Source: Cloacibacterium sp. TD35 (GTDB taxonomy: Bacteria; Bacteroidota; Bacteroidia; Flavobacteriales; Weeksellaceae). From it: 64,000 nucleotides of DNA. Location: assembly GCF_028864635.1 (NCBI RefSeq), contig NZ_CP104850.1:62001-126000 (forward strand), in the 5' to 3' direction. Of the stretch, positions 17,818 through 26,380 are shown one piece after another; position 1 is the stretch's first letter; every line of letters begins with the position of its first letter. Both the position numbers and the translations under genes were made by a program. The notes under the pieces were generated by a model. It was not told where the DNA came from. It saw only the letters and a program-made list of their open reading frames with translations, and ran no database searches.

Positions 17818-19362
17818 TTAATCTACTTTCTTCAAATCCAAATCTCCAAAATCAAAAGAGAAATCGGTAACATCTGAAATCGGTTTCATTTTGGCAGAAA
17901 CTGCTTTTCCGTTTTCATCGAAAGTAAAGGTGAAAAATGCATCTGCATCATAACTTCTATCGTCCCATTTTATTACGAAAGTATCTCTAGAATAAGGCAA
18001 AATTTCGCCTTTTAATCTTTCAGAAGATTTACAAATAATTCTAAAACCTTTCTTTTCTTTAGAAATCACTACATCACCAAACCAAGCATCTCTATAAGTT
18101 CCTACAAATTGCTCTGGAGTCAATTTTGCACTTCTATCTTTTTGATAAGCAGCAACTTTAGCATAAGTTTCAGCTTTTTCTTTGTCATATTGTGCATTGC
18201 CTTTTGCATATCTTTCTGCATAGGTTTTCAACCAATTTCTGTCTTCAATTCCTAAATACGCATCTTTTACCGTATTGGTAATCGTGTTAAAAGCCACCCC
18301 TTGTTGTTGATTCGTGAGCACTACAATTCCTAAATTCAAATCTGGAATTAACGTAAATTGTGTAACTGTACCAATTAAACCACCTGTATGCTGAATCTGG
18401 CGATGACCTTTTACATCAGAAATAAACCAACCTAAACCATAACCGTAAAATTTAGTATCATAAGGATTTTTAGCAGCCATAGGAATCGGTTGTTGAATTT
18501 GCCACAAAATATTTGCGTTTTTCTCAGAAACCAAACGTTTTCCGTCTTTGGTTACAAAGCCATTCATTAAGAAATTTGCCCAAGTCGTCATGTCAGTAAT
18601 GTTGCTCAAAATTCCCCCAGCTGCATTGGCAGTTTCATTCCAATCGTGAGGAACAGCAACTGCTTTTCCATTGACTGGAGCATGTGCATCAATTTTATTT
18701 TCAATAGATTTTGCACGGTTATAAGAACCGAAACTTGAGTTCATCCCAACAGGTTTCATAATTCTTTCTTCGATGAATTCTGCCCAGGTTTTTCCAGAAA
18801 TTTTATGAATAATTTCTCCCGCTACAATAAACATAATATTGTTGTAATCCATTGTATTTCTGAAAGAATGCGCTGGTTTTAAGTAGCGAACATTATGAAT
18901 TAATTGTTCTGAAGAAATATTACCACCTTCAGGAAAAAACATTAAATCTCCTTGTCCGAGACCAAGTCCAGCTCTATGTGTCACCAAATCTTTGATGGTG
19001 ATTTCTCGGGTTACATAATCGTCATACATTTTGAAATCTGGTAAAAATTTGGTCACTTTATCATCCCAATTGAGTTTTCCTTCGTCTGCTAAAATTGCTA
19101 AAGCAGTGCAAGTAAAACCTTTAGAATTAGAAGCAATTCCCACCAAAGTTTCTGGCGTCATGGGTAATTTATTGTTAAGAGAACGTACTCCGAAGCCTTT
19201 AGAATAGATGACTTTTCCGTCTTTTAACACGCCAACAGACATTCCGGGAACATCAAAAGTAGTGATGGTTTTTTGGATGAGTTCGTCTAGTTTCTGCTCT
19301 GAAATTTGGCTAAAAAAGAATAATGAGCAAAGAATAAAGAACAAAGAAAATGATTTTTTCAT
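17818..19362 (-). CDS. Serine hydrolase, class C beta-lactamase/esterase family, with C-terminal DUF3471-like domain
   Basis: Exported penicillin-binding-protein-like hydrolase; substrate unknown, with an esterase or D-amino-acid peptidase role as likely as any action on beta-lactams. Signal peptide residues 1-19. Catalytic motif SxxK is S78-N-S-K81. A YNN-type motif lies in TMDYNNIMF, and HTGG near residue 325 takes the place of KTG. The last 120 residues, after the catalytic domain, form a small beta-rich domain of the kind that follows these enzymes in Bacteroidota. At 514 aa the length is usual for this two-domain form. Monocistronic. Confidence 0.85.
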   Translation of the reverse strand: MKKSFSLFFILCSLFFFSQISEQKLDELIQKTITTFDVPGMSVGVLKDGKVIYSKGFGVRSLNNKLPMTPETLVGIASNSKGFTCTALAILADEGKLNWDDKVTKFLPDFKMYDDYVTREITIKDLVTHRAGLGLGQGDLMFFPEGGNISSEQLIHNVRYLKPAHSFRNTMDYNNIMFIVAGEIIHKISGKTWAEFIEERIMKPVGMNSSFGSYNRAKSIENKIDAHAPVNGKAVAVPHDWNETANAAGGILSNITDMTTWANFLMNGFVTKDGKRLVSEKNANILWQIQQPIPMAAKNPYDTKFYGYGLGWFISDVKGHRQIQHTGGLIGTVTQFTLIPDLNLGIVVLTNQQQGVAFNTITNTVKDAYLGIEDRNWLKTYAERYAKGNAQYDKEKAETYAKVAAYQKDRSAKLTPEQFVGTYRDAWFGDVVISKEKKGFRIICKSSERLKGEILPYSRDTFVIKWDDRSYDADAFFTFTFDENGKAVSAKMKPISDVTDFSFDFGDLDLKKVD

Positions 19363-19410
19363 GCTGATTTTTTTGAATTTCTGTAAAGATATATAATTTT
19401 AAAGCAATAA

Positions 19411-19436
19411 AAAAGACACTCAATCGAGTGCCTTTT
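19411..19436 (-). terminator. Terminator of the superoxide dismutase gene
   Basis: Stem CACTC (19417-19421) with GAGTG (19426-19430), extended by AAAAG/CTTTT across one mismatch. It lies a few bases beyond the stop. Confidence 0.6.
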
Positions 19437-19441
19437 CTTTA

Positions 19442-20200
19442 TTATTTCATTGCTTTTTCGTAGTAATCAGAAGCCACGTTCCAATCGATTACATTAAAGA
19501 AAGCTTCTATATAATCTGCTCTTTTGTTTTGATATTTCAAATAATAAGCGTGTTCCCAAACGTCCATTGCCAAAACTGGAGTTCCAGAAATAGACATTCC
19601 CGGCATCAAAGGATTATCCTGATTTGCGGTACTTCCTACTTTCAATTTTCCTGAAGCATCGGTAACTAACCAAGCCCAACCAGAACCAAATTGTTTCGCT
19701 CCTGCATCAGAAAACTGCTTTTTAAAATTTTCAAAACTTCCAAAATCTCTATTGATGGCGTCCGCTAATTTCCCAGTTGGTTTTCCTGTTGAATTCGGAG
19801 TCATCAAATCAAAATACAAATTGTGATTGTAGTAACCTCCCGCATTATTTCTTAATGTAGCATTGCTGGTATCAAGAGTTTTCAACACTTCTTCTATCGT
19901 CATATTTGCTTGTGGTTTTCCTTCCACCGCTTTATTTAAGTTGTTCAAATATCCTACATAATGCTTAGAAAAGTGAATGTACATAGTCTTCGCATCTACA
20001 TATTTTGAAAAAGCATCATAATTATGTTTCAGTGTTTTTATTTTGAAAGCACCTGCATTTGCAGTAACATCAGAAGGTTTACCATAATCTGTAGATTCTA
20101 CATTTACTGTTGGTTGCGCTGTATTTCCCACTACCGCTACACAAGAGGTAACCGCAGAAAAAGCGATGGCTACAAAAGCCCATTGAACTAATTTTTTCAT
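19442..20200 (-). CDS. sodA: Superoxide dismutase (Mn-type), predicted lipoprotein
   Basis: Converts superoxide to peroxide and oxygen. Metal ligands fit the Fe/Mn family: H76, H126, D213 and H217. Q194 in STANQD occupies the position of the Mn-type outer-sphere glutamine, which favours manganese. The N terminus is unusual for a SOD: a signal sequence with lipobox VTSC places a lipidated C20 at the mature end, then about 25 residues of linker. The enzyme is therefore probably anchored in the cell envelope. A longer start at 20248 exists, but the ATG at 20200 begins the signal peptide directly. Confidence 0.88.
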   Translation of the reverse strand: MKKLVQWAFVAIAFSAVTSCVAVVGNTAQPTVNVESTDYGKPSDVTANAGAFKIKTLKHNYDAFSKYVDAKTMYIHFSKHYVGYLNNLNKAVEGKPQANMTIEEVLKTLDTSNATLRNNAGGYYNHNLYFDLMTPNSTGKPTGKLADAINRDFGSFENFKKQFSDAGAKQFGSGWAWLVTDASGKLKVGSTANQDNPLMPGMSISGTPVLAMDVWEHAYYLKYQNKRADYIEAFFNVIDWNVASDYYEKAMK

Positions 20201-20236
20201 ATATAATAGATTTAATTTTAAAAAAATTGAATTTTC

Positions 20237-20244
20237 CAAAAATA
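20237..20244 (-). promoter_or_regulatory. Putative -7 element (TATTTTTG) for the SOD gene
   Basis: Exact TAnnTTTG match on the minus strand, 36 bases before the SOD start. A TTG (20270-20268) lies 23 bases upstream, slightly long for the usual spacing. Confidence 0.4.
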
Positions 20245-20397
20245 GCAAAAAAGTACGGGAACACTATCAATTTTTCATTAACAAAATCAATGATGACGTT
20301 TTTATTAATGAGAAATATCTGAAACATTTGATTCAAAATTCTATTTCAGTGGCTAACTTCATGTTTCCAACTTTACTCTTCGTACTTATAAAAATCT

Positions 20398-20405
20398 TAC
20401 CTTTG
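20398..20405 (+). promoter_or_regulatory. Putative -7 element (TACCTTTG) for the OPRT-OMPDC operon
   Basis: Same octamer as the cysE promoter, 19 bases before the ATG at 20425. No clear -33 TTG. Confidence 0.45.
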
Positions 20406-20424
20406 TAAAAAGTAAAAAAGTAAA

Positions 20425-21783
20425 ATGGAAAGTAAAAAAGAATTCTTCTTAGAATGTTATAAACTTGGGATTATAAAATTCGGCAGATTTACATTGAAAT
20501 CCGGCATCGAAAGCCCATTCTATGTAGATTTAAGACCGCTCGCTTCTGAGCCAAAAATCTTAAAACATTTGGCCAATTATCTTTTAGAAATGCTTCCTTT
20601 AGATAATTTTGATGTGATCTGCGGTGTTCCTTACGCTGCATTACCTATGGCAACCGCTATGTCTTTAGAAAGCTATATCCCATTGATTATCAAGAGAAAA
20701 GAAGCTAAAGAATACGGAACCAAAAAACTCATTGAAGGCATTTATAAATCTGGACAAAACTGTCTACTGGTAGAAGATGTAATTACTTCTGGAAAATCTT
20801 TGGTAGAAACCATCGCCGAAGTAGAAAATGAAGGGTTAAAAGTTTCTGATATTGTAGTGGTTCTGGACCGTGAACAAGGCGGAAAGCAACTTTTGCAAGA
20901 AAAAGGTTATCATGTTCATACCCTTTTCAGCATTTCTGAAGTGGTAGAAATTTTAAAAGAAGTAGACCATCTTACGGAAGAAGAAGTTTTAAGAATTAAT
21001 GAATTTATCGCAGGAAACAAAATTGAATTCAAAGAAGAAAAAAGACTTTCTTACGAACAAAAATTAGAAAATTGCGAACATTCTGTTGGCAAAAAAATCT
21101 TAGAAATTGCTATTTCTAAACAATCTAACCTTATCGCTTCTGCAGATGTTACCACTACCAAAGAGTTGCTAGAATTTGCAGAACAAGTAGGGCCACATAT
21201 TGTAGCTCTAAAAACGCATATTGACATGATTTCTGATTTTGATAGTGACAAGACCATTCTTCCGCTAAAAGATTTAGCAACCAAGCATAATTTCCTTTTG
21301 ATGGAAGACCGAAAATTTGGCGACATCGGAAATACTCAGGAATTACAATACAGAGGCGGAATGTATAAAATTTCGCATTGGGCAGATTTGGTTACTTCTC
21401 ACGTGATTGCTGGCTATCAAAGTATTGATTGTTTCATGAATTCTGGGGTAATTGCTATTCTTTCTATGTCTTCAAAAGGTGCATTGACTGACCAAAATTA
21501 TAGAACAGAAGCTTTAAAAATAGTAGAAACACATCCAAATATTATCGGTTGTGTGGCTCAAAACAAAGTTCCTGCTAATGTTTTACTTTTTACGCCAGGA
21601 GTAAATATCAGTTCCAAAGGCGATGACAAAGGTCAACAGTACAATACACCAGAACATGTTTTCAAAAATTTACATACAGATTTCGTAATTGTAGGTCGAG
21701 GAATTTATAAAGCTGAAAATGTAGAAAAATCTGCAAAACTATACAAACTAGAATCTTGGAACGCCTACCTAAAATCTCTCTAA
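20425..21783 (+). CDS. pyrE/pyrF: Bifunctional orotate phosphoribosyltransferase / orotidine 5'-phosphate decarboxylase (UMP synthase-like fusion)
   Basis: Carries out the last two steps of UMP synthesis in one 452-aa chain. Residues 1 to about 195 are OPRT: the FTLKSGIESPFYVD segment, KRKEAKEYG, and the PRPP motif LLVEDVITSGKS. Residues about 215-452 are OMP decarboxylase with K/D catalytic residues in MEDRKFGDIGNT and the LKTHIDM segment. Both the domain order and the decarboxylase motifs resemble the eukaryotic UMP synthase rather than typical separate bacterial pyrE and pyrF. The next gene starts on the base right after this stop, so they are co-transcribed. Confidence 0.92.
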   Translation: MESKKEFFLECYKLGIIKFGRFTLKSGIESPFYVDLRPLASEPKILKHLANYLLEMLPLDNFDVICGVPYAALPMATAMSLESYIPLIIKRKEAKEYGTKKLIEGIYKSGQNCLLVEDVITSGKSLVETIAEVENEGLKVSDIVVVLDREQGGKQLLQEKGYHVHTLFSISEVVEILKEVDHLTEEEVLRINEFIAGNKIEFKEEKRLSYEQKLENCEHSVGKKILEIAISKQSNLIASADVTTTKELLEFAEQVGPHIVALKTHIDMISDFDSDKTILPLKDLATKHNFLLMEDRKFGDIGNTQELQYRGGMYKISHWADLVTSHVIAGYQSIDCFMNSGVIAILSMSSKGALTDQNYRTEALKIVETHPNIIGCVAQNKVPANVLLFTPGVNISSKGDDKGQQYNTPEHVFKNLHTDFVIVGRGIYKAENVEKSAKLYKLESWNAYLKSL

Positions 21784-22428
21784 ATGGATAAAAAAACGAA
21801 CATACAATTCTATTCGCCTACCGAAGAAAAATTAAACATTTGGTCTCATGCTTTCGGGATTTTTTTGAGCATCATCGCATTGGTTTTATTAATCATTAAA
21901 GCGGTGCAACAAGACAATATCTGGATGATGATTAGTTTCCCAATTTTTGGGGTGAGTTTAATTATATTATACCTAGCTTCCACCCTTTATCACGCTTCAA
22001 AGGAACCTCAAAAGAGATTTAAACTCAAAGTTTTCGACCATGCCGCTATTTATGTTCTTATCGCAGGAAGTTATACGCCTTTTACTCTAGTAAGCTTAAA
22101 CGGTGAAACAGGTTGGCTTATTTTTTCGATGGTTTGGGTAATGGCTTTTACAGGAATTATTCTCAAATTATTTTTCACGGGAAGATTTAAAGTTGTTTCT
22201 ACGGCGATGTACGTTTTAATGGGTTGGTTGATTGTTTTTTATTTCCAAGACTTAACCGCCAGTTTACACGAAAAAGGAGTATTTTACCTAATTCTTGGCG
22301 GAGTTTTATATACGATTGGTGCTATTTTATATAGCATTAAGAAAATAAAATTCAATCATGCTATTTTCCATTTTTTTGTTTTAGCAGGTAGTTTCTGTCA
22401 CTTTTTATCTATTTATTTATACGTCTAG
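21784..22428 (+). CDS. Hemolysin III / PAQR-family seven-helix membrane protein
   Basis: 214-aa integral membrane protein with about seven hydrophobic helices. Family motifs: STLYHAS in helix 2, FDHAAIYVLIAGSYTPF, and a histidine-containing last helix (FHFFVLAGSFCHF). These conserved His/Ser/Asp positions bind zinc in PAQR proteins. Bacterial members have been linked to membrane energetics or, in older work, hemolysis; the name hemolysin should not be taken as function. The ATG directly abuts the stop of the OPRT-OMPDC fusion, and the transporter gene follows 9 bases later. Confidence 0.85.
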   Translation: MDKKTNIQFYSPTEEKLNIWSHAFGIFLSIIALVLLIIKAVQQDNIWMMISFPIFGVSLIILYLASTLYHASKEPQKRFKLKVFDHAAIYVLIAGSYTPFTLVSLNGETGWLIFSMVWVMAFTGIILKLFFTGRFKVVSTAMYVLMGWLIVFYFQDLTASLHEKGVFYLILGGVLYTIGAILYSIKKIKFNHAIFHFFVLAGSFCHFLSIYLYV

Positions 22429-22437
22429 CTAAAGAAA

Positions 22438-23349
22438 TTGAGCAACTTAATTTTACTTTTTGTCTGTCTGATCATAGGAATTATTTTAAAAAAGTCTAAA
22501 ATAATTCCCGAGAATTTTCACACCTCATTGAATGCATTTGTGATTAATATTTCACTTTCTGCATTTTCGCTGTATTATATTTCAAAAATAGAACTCAACA
22601 GCTCGGTGATTTATCCAGTTTTAGTGGTTTGGATAGGAATTTTTGCTGCGATTTTATTCTTTGCAGGATTAGGAAAAATTTTCGGTTGGAAATCATCCTT
22701 AATTGGCGCATTAATTATGTGCGCAGGTTTCGGAAATACTTCTTTTGTAGGCATTCCTTTAATTCAGGCCATGTATGGAGAAGAAGGTTTAAAAACGGTG
22801 ATGTTGGTAGACCAACCCGGATTTGTCGCGCTTTCTACTGTAGGAATTTTAGTCGCCAATTTTTATTCTGGGAGCAAAGATTCTATGCTCAAACATCTTT
22901 CTAAAATTTTAAAATTTCCGCCATTTATTGCATTTGTAATTGCTTTGTTGCTGAATATTTTCTCCATAGAAATTCCAAAAGATTTTGACGAAGTTTTAAT
23001 GAAACTAGGTGCAACTACTGTTCCACTCGCTTTAGTTTCTGTAGGAAGCCAAATGCAATGGAAAAAAATTGAGAAAAAAGAAGGATTTCACCTTTTCATC
23101 GGTTTACTTTTCAAGCTCGTTCTTTTACCTTTATTAATTTTAGTGATTTACAAATATATTTTCCATCAAAGTGGAGATGTAATAGACATTTGTATTTTAG
23201 AAGCTGCAATGGCGCCTATGATTACAGCAGCGATTATTGCTTCGGCTCATGATTTAGAACCTAAATTTTGTAATTTAATGGTTGCGGTGGGAATTCCTGT
23301 TTCATTAATTACTGTGGGAATTTGGCATATTATTTTACCGTTCTTGTAA
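22438..23349 (+). CDS. AEC (auxin efflux carrier) family transporter, TTG start
   Basis: 303-aa membrane carrier with about 10 helices: hydrophobic stretches in two halves, with family marks GFGNTSFVGIPL in the first and MAPMITAAIIA in the second. Substrates of bacterial members are mostly organic acids; here unknown. The frame starts at TTG (22438), giving an N terminus (xSNLILLFVCLIIGIILKKS) that forms the expected first helix. The next in-frame ATG is about 95 codons later and would delete three helices, so TTG is the only sensible start. It is the third gene of the tight cluster after the hemolysin-III gene. Confidence 0.82.
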   Translation: MSNLILLFVCLIIGIILKKSKIIPENFHTSLNAFVINISLSAFSLYYISKIELNSSVIYPVLVVWIGIFAAILFFAGLGKIFGWKSSLIGALIMCAGFGNTSFVGIPLIQAMYGEEGLKTVMLVDQPGFVALSTVGILVANFYSGSKDSMLKHLSKILKFPPFIAFVIALLLNIFSIEIPKDFDEVLMKLGATTVPLALVSVGSQMQWKKIEKKEGFHLFIGLLFKLVLLPLLILVIYKYIFHQSGDVIDICILEAAMAPMITAAIIASAHDLEPKFCNLMVAVGIPVSLITVGIWHIILPFL

Positions 23350-23505
23350 TCAAAAAAGATAAAAACTTCCGATTTTTTCTGCATAAAATATTTACCCCAA
23401 AAAAGAATTGTGATTCCCAAATTCCTTTATCAATAAAAATCTAAAATTGTTGATAAATTGTAATATTTTTTCAGATTTATATAAGCAATTTTAATAGTTT
23501 CTCTC

Positions 23506-23513
23506 TATATTTG
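23506..23513 (+). promoter_or_regulatory. Putative -7 element (TATATTTG)
   Basis: Exact TAnnTTTG match 14 bases before the ATG at 23528. No -33 TTG at normal spacing. Confidence 0.4.
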
Positions 23514-23527
23514 AATATCTAAATTCA

Positions 23528-26326
23528 ATGACGAAGAAAACTATCATTTTACTGTGTTTACTGCTTAATCTTTTTGTTTTTTCGCAAAAAGACTCTATCA
23601 TTATTGATGCAAAAATTTCAGCAGGAACACTTTCTGTGAAAGAAAAAATCTATTATCAGAACAAATCTGAAAATACACTTACTCATATTAAACTTCAGAA
23701 TTTCACGGCAGCATATAAAAGCAGAAACACACCACTAGTTAGAAGAAAAATAGAAGATCGAAAAAAAGATTTATACTACGCAAAACCCAATGAAAGGGGC
23801 AGACTGGTTTATCTGATGATTGACAAAAAACCGTATGAAGGCGTCTTAGATGATGAAAATCTTTTTATAAAACTGCCAAAACCTTTAGCACCCAATAACT
23901 CTACTGAATTCTCTATTGAATATTCTGTGATTTTACCGAGTGCTCAGTTTACAGGTTATGGAATAGGGAAAAACAATACTTTGCTCAAATATTTTTTCTT
24001 AGTTCCAGACAGTTTTGACCGAGATAATTTCCTTGAAAAATATTACAAAGATTTAGAAGAAAACGTAAATGTAAACACCTATTATAGAGTAAAATTTGAA
24101 AATTCAACACAAAAAATAAGCAGTAATTTAACAGAAATTGCTCCTAATATTTTCGAAGGAAAACTTAATAGAGACGTAGAATTTCTGATTGCTGACCAAG
24201 AAAATTATCAACTAGAAACCATCGTTGACGGACAAAAGCATTTGGTAGAATTGGGTTATCCTGTGACCGAAAAAGAAAAAGAACTAATCGCGTTTTACTT
24301 ACCACTCCATCTTCATTTTATCAAAGAAAAAACGGGATTTTTGCCTGAAAAAATTTTCATCAACGAAAAATATAAGTCTAAATATGATTTCTTCGGGAAT
24401 GATGACATTAAATTTTGGAAATTTAAGTTCCAATTATTCACTGATTCCGAAAAAATAGATATGGATTATTTCAGCATTGTTTCTCAACAAGTTGCAGAGC
24501 AATTATTCGTTTCTGATAAAGAAAAAAATCACTGGATTACCAATGGACTTAAAACCTATTTAGAAATTCAGTATTTGAAAAAAAATTATCCAGATCATAA
24601 AATCTTAGGCGCGCTATCTGATTATAAAATACTGGGAATGAAACCATTAAAACTTTCATTCGCTTCTCGTCTGAAGTTAATTGAAAGATACGGTTTGGCT
24701 TACCAATACATTACGGCGCAAAACCTTGACCAAAAAATAGACGAAAAATTTTCGGATTTAAGTAATTTTAATGAAATGGCAATTAGTCAATTCGAAACGG
24801 GAAGCCTTTTTACCTTGATTGCCGAAAAAATGGGAACTTCTTACTTTGAAAATTTCCTAAAAAGTTTTATTGAAAAAAATCACACTTCTGAATTAGACAA
24901 AAGAGAGTTTCTAGACCAGCTTACTGTAGCTTCTGGCTATTCTTCTGAATTTTTAGAAAAATACATCAAAAGAAAACAGCGAATCAATTTTAAACTCAAC
25001 GATTTTGAGAGAAAAGATAACGTAATCAATATTAATGTTTCTAAAAATACAGCACAGAATATTCCTTTTAAATTAGAAACTTTTCATGAAGATGGCAGTA
25101 AAAAAACCTTTTGGTATGACACCAATTATCAAGAAAACTCATGCGGATATGTGATTCCAGATAATGAAGCGGTAAAACTTGTCATTAATGATTTATATGC
25201 TTTCCCAGAAAACAACTTTAGAGATAATTATCTTTATACCAAAGGAATTAAAGACAATGCTAAAAAATTAAGATTTAAAATTATTCCTGACAATCCGAAT
25301 TCTGAAATCAACGAGGTGTATCTTACTCCGGGAATCGGGTGGAATAATTATGATAAATTTCTACTGGGAATTAGATTTAAAAACAAATCCTTGATTGACA
25401 AGAAATTTCAGTATTTAGTTTCTCCTTTTTTCAGTACGGGAAGTAAGGATATTAACGGTTCTTTTAATGCATTTTACAAGATTCAACCTGCTGAAAGTTT
25501 TTATAGAACAATCACTCTAGGAGTGGCTGGAGCAAAATACAATTATGATTTCGGTTTGTCCTATAAAAAACTGAGTTTATCTGGGCTCGTGTCTTTTAAT
25601 AAAAATCCAAGGAGCGAAATCTCTAGAATTTTATCCGCTTCTTACAATTTCTTCGAAAGAGATTTAAGCCCAACAATGATTGCAGAAAATGATTATGCTA
25701 AATACAATATTTGGAACCTTGGATTTGTATATTCAGACAATAATGTGATTAAAGAGAAGTATATTTTCGGGAATTTCCAATACATGGAGGATTACACAAA
25801 AGTTACTGCAGAAAGCTACTACAGAATAGAATATGCCAAAAATAGAAAACTGAGTTTGCGACTTTATGGAGGTTATTTCTTAAGAAATGATACCAGAAAT
25901 AATAATTTTGACATCGGGATTTCTAAAGTTTCTAACTATGCTTTCTCATATAATCTCTTAGCTCAAAGTGCAATAAGTGGAATTCTTTCTCAACAGTTTA
26001 TCATGGCAGAAGGCGGGTTTAAATCTTATATTAACGGCACCGTAAACCAATGGATGCTTACGCATAATGTAGAGGCTAACGTTTGGAAGATGATAGATGT
26101 TTATGCAGATTTTGGCTTGTATAAAAATCATGAACATTCTGCGAAATTTATATGGGACAGTGGCATTAAATTTAAATTAATTCCAGATTTTATAGAGGTT
26201 TATTTTCCTATGCAATCGAGCCTTGGTTTCGAACCGAAGTTCAAAGATTACGGTAATAGAATACGATTTACCTTTAACTTGAATGTAGGTGCTCTGATTG
26301 GCTATTTCAGACGTGGCTGGTACTAA
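23528..26326 (+). CDS. M1-peptidase-like protein with degenerate active site and C-terminal beta-barrel-like domain
   Basis: 932 aa with a signal peptide (1-19). The first 550 or so residues follow the layout of M1 gluzincin aminopeptidases: an N-terminal beta domain, then a helical catalytic-like domain. At the expected zinc site, HExxH reads QVAEQ (in IVSQQVAEQLF) and the downstream WLNEG motif reads WITNG, so both zinc histidines, the catalytic glutamate and the third ligand appear lost. The last 330 residues have alternating aromatic/polar strands and end in FRRGWY, suggesting an outer-membrane barrel. A scaffold or binding role is inference; no substrate can be named. Confidence 0.65.
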   Translation: MTKKTIILLCLLLNLFVFSQKDSIIIDAKISAGTLSVKEKIYYQNKSENTLTHIKLQNFTAAYKSRNTPLVRRKIEDRKKDLYYAKPNERGRLVYLMIDKKPYEGVLDDENLFIKLPKPLAPNNSTEFSIEYSVILPSAQFTGYGIGKNNTLLKYFFLVPDSFDRDNFLEKYYKDLEENVNVNTYYRVKFENSTQKISSNLTEIAPNIFEGKLNRDVEFLIADQENYQLETIVDGQKHLVELGYPVTEKEKELIAFYLPLHLHFIKEKTGFLPEKIFINEKYKSKYDFFGNDDIKFWKFKFQLFTDSEKIDMDYFSIVSQQVAEQLFVSDKEKNHWITNGLKTYLEIQYLKKNYPDHKILGALSDYKILGMKPLKLSFASRLKLIERYGLAYQYITAQNLDQKIDEKFSDLSNFNEMAISQFETGSLFTLIAEKMGTSYFENFLKSFIEKNHTSELDKREFLDQLTVASGYSSEFLEKYIKRKQRINFKLNDFERKDNVININVSKNTAQNIPFKLETFHEDGSKKTFWYDTNYQENSCGYVIPDNEAVKLVINDLYAFPENNFRDNYLYTKGIKDNAKKLRFKIIPDNPNSEINEVYLTPGIGWNNYDKFLLGIRFKNKSLIDKKFQYLVSPFFSTGSKDINGSFNAFYKIQPAESFYRTITLGVAGAKYNYDFGLSYKKLSLSGLVSFNKNPRSEISRILSASYNFFERDLSPTMIAENDYAKYNIWNLGFVYSDNNVIKEKYIFGNFQYMEDYTKVTAESYYRIEYAKNRKLSLRLYGGYFLRNDTRNNNFDIGISKVSNYAFSYNLLAQSAISGILSQQFIMAEGGFKSYINGTVNQWMLTHNVEANVWKMIDVYADFGLYKNHEHSAKFIWDSGIKFKLIPDFIEVYFPMQSSLGFEPKFKDYGNRIRFTFNLNVGALIGYFRRGWY

Positions 26327-26328
26327 AT

Positions 26329-26363
26329 AAAAAAAGGTTGCTCAAAATGAGCAACCTTTTTTT
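26329..26363. terminator. Bidirectional terminator
   Basis: Perfect stem 26329-26344 with 26348-26363 (core GGTTGCTCA), loop AAA, A and T runs outside. It lies between convergent genes. Confidence 0.85.
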
Positions 26364-26380
26364 ATATCAATAAGTTTTAA

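Noticed and set aside
17818-19362. True antibiotic-resistance beta-lactamase
   Set aside because: It has the SxxK fold but with HTGG and a C-terminal extension typical of esterase-like serine hydrolases; resistance cannot be inferred.
21784-22428. Virulence hemolysin
   Set aside because: The hemolysin-III name is historic; the family is a widespread PAQR-like membrane protein.
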